The translations under genes and the position numbers were made by a program. Positions 58,948 to 64,000 of a stretch of 64,000 nucleotides of DNA are shown piece after piece. Below the pieces are notes generated by a model, which was not told the origin of the DNA, ran no database searches, and was given only the letters and a program-made list of their open reading frames with translations. The stretch lies in assembly GCA_030248215.1 (NCBI GenBank), contig JASANG010002001.1, positions 1-64,000 on the forward strand, written 5' to 3'. This stretch comes from Enoplolaimus lenunculus. Lineage: Eukaryota; Nematoda; Enoplea; Enoplida; Thoracostomopsidae. Numbering within the stretch: the stretch's first letter is position 1; each line of letters opens with the position of its first letter.

Positions 58948-61900
58948 TTAAAATAATCTGGTCCCGTACAAAGGTTGATATTTTGGCACAAACGGCGCCG
59001 TCATTAAATAATGGCCGTATTCGTGAGCGCGTTCTTCTAAGCGACAATTGAGCAACGCGGTTGAGGTCGATCGCATCAACGGTGTTGCGCTTGTGTACGA
59101 AGGAAACACTACAGGGTCAGCCTGAACAAACAAAAACTGGCAACGATGTATTTTTCTTGAATTTTTTTCGTTTTGAGTAAAAATCATATTTGGTTGCGGA
59201 TCTGAACCCGGGACCGTAGCCAAGGGAGGGGTGGCGGGGTGGGGGGCAGGTGGGCTCCGCCCCCGTTGAAGAATTTGTGCCTCCCCTTGAAAATTTGCAA
59301 TCTTGCTATTAAGTCATCAAAAATCCTTGTATGACTATCCTGAAAAATGTATCGCCCCCATATCAGGGTGTTCTTGTTTCGGAACTGCCTGGACCAGACA
59401 TAAACGTCTTTACGTTTATGACATATAAATATACCAAAACAGTTAGCTGCAAGAGCCTTCATTTTGCTGCTGATTTGATGCTTTTAGACTTTTTGGACGT
59501 CATAAAATGACCAGAGTTTCATCGAGTGTGTCTAAACATTTTTCGAGTAAGCCGGAACGCTGCCATCAAGAGGGGGTTATCGTTCTAAACCACAGCACAG
59601 ACCCGCCTTTGATTTTGTCTCTGTCGCTTACACTGAAGCCTTAGCTTAAGCAAAAGCCGAAACAATCACGTGAAAGCTCATCGCAATTTAGGACAGCACA
59701 TGAGAGTTCAGAGATGGAAGTGGTTGGCCTGTGGCCGTCCCACAAGTGATCTTTTTCTAACCATCCCATGGGGACCCCCTTAAGAATCGTACCTCATCTC
59801 TATAAAAATTGCAGTTTATAACTAAAAAAATTAAGCGAATTTCAGTTAATTGCATGTTGATGCAGTATTAAACTAATTTTGGCAGCAATCGGCGGAGCAG
59901 AAAAATTTTCGACAAAATGATAAAAATTCAAATATTCAGTCTGTTGATAAAACTTTCAGCGTACGTTTAAGCTAAAAATTTCAAAACCAATTAAATTTCT
60001 CTTTCAACTTTGGCCCCGTTTTTGCTACATGGGGCCGGCATATTTGGCCGCGCTCCACTCTGACCAACGAGGCCGAATGCCAACAGTGCCATCTCTGTGA
60101 GAGCGAATATGTTAAGCCGTACCGTTTCTAAATCTTCGTCAGTCAATGCACTTGGTAGGTTGTGTAGGCTTCGCTAAAATATGAATTGAAATTGCAACTA
60201 AAATCCTGCGGTACAATTCTGGTCGATGGAAGCCTTACATTTCTAAAAATGCTGCGCTACCAACTTTTCATTAAGTGGTTGGGGGGGGGGTCAAAAATAC
60301 TTGCCCCTACCTGAGTGTAAAAGTAAACTTCTCCGATTGGAGGTGTAAAAGAGGGTGAAGATTTTTTACCTGCATTGCGCTTTACCCGCTGAAATTTTAT
60401 TTTTTTCCCCGAGGGTATAACCGTGCAAAATTTCTTACTCGTTACCCGCCTTTACCAGCGCAAACTTCATTAACCGTTCCGCCTTTATCCGCCCTTATTG
60501 ATCAGCTTAAAAATTTAAGTTTTTCCGCATAATCTGGGTTCAAGTTTTTTATGAAAATTTTAGGCGGGTAAAGGATCACAAATGTTTACCCGCGCTGTGA
60601 ATTCTTTACACTCGGGTATACCCGCGTCGCAATTTTGTTACCTGTCACGCGTTTACCCGCGGGTACCCGCCAGTAGCGTGCAGCTCTGACTCCACATGTT
60701 GCTCAAGACTTGGGCATATGTTGAAAATTTATTTTCTATAGTTGTCATCGTTTGGCGTTTACATGAATCAACTTATACTTTAGCTTTAATCTGGCTTATA
60801 AGCCTATGCTCAGGTTAAATTGGGTTATAGACGCAGGCGTGAGCTAACGTGAAACCTAAGATATAGCGGTCAATTTTAAACCAACTCACAGCATAGTACT
60901 GTCTCGAATAAGGTGAGCCAGGATGCCGAACAGGAGGCAGAAACGTTGAAATAGGGTGGCACGCCGTCAACGATAGCGGACGATAATGGGGCACCTGAAA
61001 ACCATGGTTCTTTATTTTCAAATGTGTATAGCACCTATCACCAGTTTGCAATAGCTTTGAAACATTCAAATGACTAACCGACAGTGTTAATTTGGTGACT
61101 TGGCTAATGTAAACATCAGGGGCGGAACGTTTTTCTGTGAAACTAGAAAAGAGTAAGCTTAAACTTTAGACTAATTTTTTTGCTTGGTTTAGGCGTAACC
61201 GTAGGCGGAGGCTTAGGAATATGCTCATTGTTACGTTTAGGCTTAGGCTTAGGCGTAGGCTTAGGAATATGCTCATTGTTACGCTTAGGCTTTGACTTAG
61301 ACTTAGGCTTAGGCTTAGGAATATGCTCATTGTTACGCTTAGGCTTAGACTTAGGCATAGGCTTAGACTTAGACGTAGGCTTAGGAAAATGCTCATTGTT
61401 ACGCTTAAGCTTAGACTTAGGCTTACGCTTAGGAATATGCTTATAATACTGTTCCGTCCCTGTTGTTTTCATTGGCCGGTATTAACTTCAAGCAAAAACA
61501 GTTTTAATAGGTTGCAAGAATTTTACGTCTGAAATGGATGTGAAGTTTCAAAACCGATTAGGCGGCACCACACGTTTATCAATACAATCACTTGAGAGTC
61601 AAAATGATACAAACGATGCTAGAAATTAGACAGACTCAATGAAGCTTCCTAATTGCACTGATTGATCACAATATATATCCAAAATTAAACAAATTTAAAT
61701 TTCCGTTTTAAAAGAAAATTTTTCAGTAGTCCTACATTCTATTTGAATATGGAAAACTGTGTCTTTGACAAATTGTTATTTCGAAATGATTGCTTTTGCC
61801 GTTACTTTTGGATTGTTAGTAAACTGTTGCTGATTTGTTTTCGCAAAGAGCTTGATGTTGAAGTAGTTGAAAATGCCGTGGCACCATTTTTGGTATCACT

Positions 61901-63640
61901 GCAAAGTTTCAGTGAGTTGATTGTAACTCGGAATGAGCTGAATCACTCAGTCTGCGTTAGGACTATCAGAACTTAGAATTTTGAGTTCATTCAAATCATT
62001 CTGAGTTAATTAATCATCTCACCCAGAGTCAACTCAACTGAGAGTGAGAATCAACTCAACTCAGAGTGAGTTAATGTTTACTGTTTTTTGTTCAGAAATA
62101 ACTAACTCGCTAGCTGAATTGATTAATTAACTCATTGGAATTTATAGTGTAGGACCCTGAATTGATTCCAAATGAACACACATTTAACAAAGTAACATAC
62201 CTTTGTAATATAATAAGTATAGTTTAGACTAAAAATTGGTTGCTTTACTGTCTTTATCGTCTTTCGGCTTACCTCAGAATAAGTTTTATGACCATCTTGT
62301 GCCAGTGAATACCGCGCCGAATCATACCGGTATGAACTCATCGATCGCAAATAGTGGCCAAGCTGACGACCGCCTCCACTCGCAGGTCTGCCATAGATTT
62401 GTCGGAGGCCGTCTTTGAACTCTGACGCACGCCGTTGGGCCCGATCAACAGGCCGAGACTGACGATATTTGTAGACTCTGAATTTTTAGTACCGATCAAA
62501 ATATGTTTTTAACTTTCGGAAGAGTTTTAAATGAGGTAATTAGCTATGTCAAACGCATTTAGGGATTCCGTAACTGGCTGTTATAGGGATGCGCTAGACT
62601 TGTGGTGAGCCCCGTCTGTTGCCGTCTGTCGGCGTCCGTCAGCGGACGACATCGTGCACGAGCGATTTGCATATGGTACCGCACGGTGGCGGATGAAGGC
62701 GGAAGATTATCAATGGCACCGGACAGCACCGACCGGATGACATTAAAATTTGTTGAAAAATATAGCGGCACTACAGAGACAAAAGTAGTTTGGTAAAATA
62801 TATCTTGTGGGCGTTGAGTGGCGCAGTCACTACAACACCAGTCTGGTTCTGTGCCGGATTTTCATATTTTTTGCATATTTGAGCAGCTCATGACTTCCAC
62901 AATCATACCACGCCGAAATATAATTTTTAAAAACAGTGGTATTTCGAAAAACCCAACGAATTTTTTTGTCACAAAATTCAAAAATTAAATAAGATTAGGC
63001 TTAGGCACAGTTTCAGGACGAACAGAAAAACAGCCTGTGGCATTGAAAATGTATTGTCAGTGGTTTACTTGTCAGGAGCATAAAAATTGGCAAATTCTGT
63101 GCTAAAAACAATGTAGCTAATATTGGTTACTTTTATTGTGTGGTATTGATGTTCTTACTTTTCCAGCCCTGAAGCCAGAAGGTGCTCAGATTAGCTCAGC
63201 TACCTAAAAAGTTTTGACAACCCTAAAATTCTAAAACCACATAAAAACTTGTGCCCGACTGGGACCCATGTATAGAACATGGTCGGATCGTTTTCCGGAG
63301 GGGTTATAATAGTCAGTTTAAGCTTTAGACTAATTTCTTTGCTTAGGCTTAGGCTTAGGCTTATGAATAGGCTCATCCATACGCTTAGGCTTAGGCTTTA
63401 GGCTTTGGAATATGCTTATACTACTGTTCCGGCCCTGTTCTATACATGGACCCCGACTGGTAACACCAATGAACTCATTGCATGCCCCTTCTAAAACAGT
63501 TTGAACCCCTTATCATCATACCGAGCTGGCAGTGGTTTGAGCGTTTTGTTGTGTCTACTTTCTTAAAGATTAGATTTTGATATATCGCTAAAACTTACGT
63601 TGGTACTCTGTAAACCATTTTTGAATCATATGAAGTTTCG
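58948..63640 (-). CDS. Unidentified gene, Arg/Tyr-rich product, 3 exons seen
   Basis: Exons in coding order: 63599-63640, 62273-62477 and 58948-59121. Splice sites are strong (acceptors TTTTGTTTCAG and TTGTTTGTTCAG; donors AAC|GTAAGT and GAG|GTAAGC), and the phases (2, then 0) join without a stop, which is hard to get by chance. The product from the first ATG (63618) is 132 residues: VYRVPTVYKYRQSRPVDRAQ, EFKDGLRQIYGRP, a GGGR linker, YLRSMSSYRYDSARYSLAQ, ADPVVFPSYTSATPL and a final FVPKYQPLYGTRLF. It is basic and tyrosine-rich, with no signal peptide or membrane segment. The frame stays open upstream of the ATG, so a 5' exon outside the window is possible. I do not recognise the family. The Y-x-Y-R-rich style and P-x-Y-x-P-x-Y end are seen in some filament- and microtubule-associated proteins, which is only a hint. 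Confidence 0.65.
59212..59375. mobile_element. F9 repeat in the minus-strand gene's intron
   Basis: GACCGTAGCCAAGGGAGGGG, TTGCAATCTTGCTATTAAGT and CCCATATCAGGGTG; diverged. Confidence 0.6.
59376..60334. other. Intronic DNA, nothing recognised
   Basis: Part of the 3.15-kb intron 59122-62272. Additional exons here cannot be excluded but none is supported. Confidence 0.4.
60335..60685. mobile_element. F6 repeat in the minus-strand gene's intron
   Basis: GGAGGTGTAAAAGAGGGTGA to TAGCGTGCAGCTCTG, with TTTACCCGCGGGTACCCGCC near its right end. Confidence 0.7.
61102..61477 (+). mobile_element. F1 element with a large hexamer array
   Basis: GGCTAATGTAAACATCAGGG to TGTTGTTTTCATTGGCC. Five blocks of TTAGGC/TTAGAC/GTAGGC hexamers, each followed by the ATATGCTCATTGTTACGC spacer. 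Because there are no stops on either strand, it produces spurious long ORFs. Lies antisense in an intron. Confidence 0.92.
61743..61895 (+). CDS. Weak candidate exon
   Basis: An open frame after TTTTTCAG (61717-61724) gives YLNMENCVFDKLLFRNDCFC and later LDVEVVENAVAPFL, ending at TTG|GTATCA. It is on the strand opposite the surrounding gene and abuts an F3 element. No homology recognised; probably chance. Confidence 0.15.
61897..62149. mobile_element. F3 MITE in the minus-strand gene's intron
   Basis: CACTGCAAAGTTTCAGTGAG to TTGGAATTTATAGTG, with ACTCAACTCAGAGTGAG words; inverted relative to 35395-35645. Confidence 0.8.
63262..63453 (+). mobile_element. F1c element in the minus-strand gene's intron
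   Basis: GGACCCATGTATAGAACATG to CCTGTTCTATACATGGACC. TTAGGC units in two blocks around the GGCTCATCCATACGC spacer. Ends are nearly perfect inverted repeats. Confidence 0.9.
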
Positions 63641-64000
63641 CTGAAACAAAATACAATTATTTTGGTATTTACTGCTATGTTGCGGAGAACGTATCGTGAA
63701 CGGCCACTGTAACGGTGCTATGCTTCCTCCATTTCAAAGCACTAGAAGTCATCTCCACTGGATAGTTTTCAAAACCTCCAGGTTTTAAAATAAAATCTAT
63801 CTTAAACTTGGTCGCAAATTTAAGTAATTTCAGAATGCAAATTGAATAGAGTACAAGGGTGTAGCCAGTTTTTACCTTGCTCAGAATTGCTTTTCACGAG
63901 GGGTATACTAGGGCTTTCGCTGACTTACAAGCATGCTTGAAAAATTTCTTGGGGGATTATTGCAACGCGGCGGCTGAGCCCTTTCTGCCTTTTTTGCACG
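63641..64000. other. Window end: upstream of the minus-strand gene, with an F9 repeat
   Basis: 63860-63990 is an F9 copy (TGTAGCCAGTTTTTACCTTG to GCGGCTGAGCCC). No 5' exon compatible with the minus-strand gene was found in the remaining 220 bases. Confidence 0.5.

Noticed and set aside
62815-62860. A tRNA A-box-like GTGGCGCAGTCACTACAACA
   Set aside because: No B box or foldable structure follows at the right distance.
63162-63220. A possible minus-strand exon bounded by TTTTTAG and AAAA|GTAAGA
   Set aside because: All three frames contain a stop codon.
63674-63707. A possible 5' exon for the minus-strand gene between TTACAG and GCA|GTAAAT
   Set aside because: The frame needed to join the next exon has a stop codon.

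Overview
The window is AT-rich animal DNA with intron-containing genes and an extreme load of short non-autonomous DNA transposons. U2 snRNA, triosephosphate isomerase and an anion-type Cys-loop receptor all point to an invertebrate metazoan. A nematode or a relative is a reasonable guess from the receptor. The hexamer TTAGGC, the nematode-type telomere repeat, is everywhere, but here it sits inside transposons, so it is weak evidence for taxonomy.

Layout. Positions 1-9072 form a giant inverted repeat. Arms 1-3949 and 5216-9072 are nearly identical, and paired positions sum to about 9073. Each arm carries one U2 snRNA gene and one first exon of a stonustoxin-like (SNTX) protein, all pointing towards the centre. 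The spacer, 3950-5215, contains stretches of abnormal, nearly two-letter composition. A complete 7-exon triosephosphate isomerase gene lies on the minus strand at 11193-14504. A complete 12-exon Cys-loop ligand-gated anion channel gene lies on the plus strand at 22477-45536. I assembled it exon by exon: all phases agree and the frame gives 712 codons plus a stop. A two-exon gene for a small secreted cysteine-rich protein is at 50986-52423 on the plus strand. An unidentified gene on the minus strand (exons at 58948-59121, 62273-62477 and 63599-63640) closes the window, and its 5' end may lie outside.

Between and inside these genes are at least a dozen families of short repeats, many with terminal inverted repeats and several nested in each other. 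The dominant one (called F1 here) has about 30 copies. It carries internal arrays of telomere-like TTAGGC units between terminal repeats that start GGCCCATGTAAAGA, and at least two copies are flanked by perfect 8-bp duplications. No autonomous transposase was seen.

The genes do not form a pathway. TPI is glycolytic, the channel is a neuronal or muscle surface receptor, and the cysteine-rich protein is secreted. The most notable observations are the telomere-repeat-bearing MITE family, the palindrome with its odd centre (real structure or assembly fold-back), the channel with a non-glutamate-like binding site, and the unidentified minus-strand gene.
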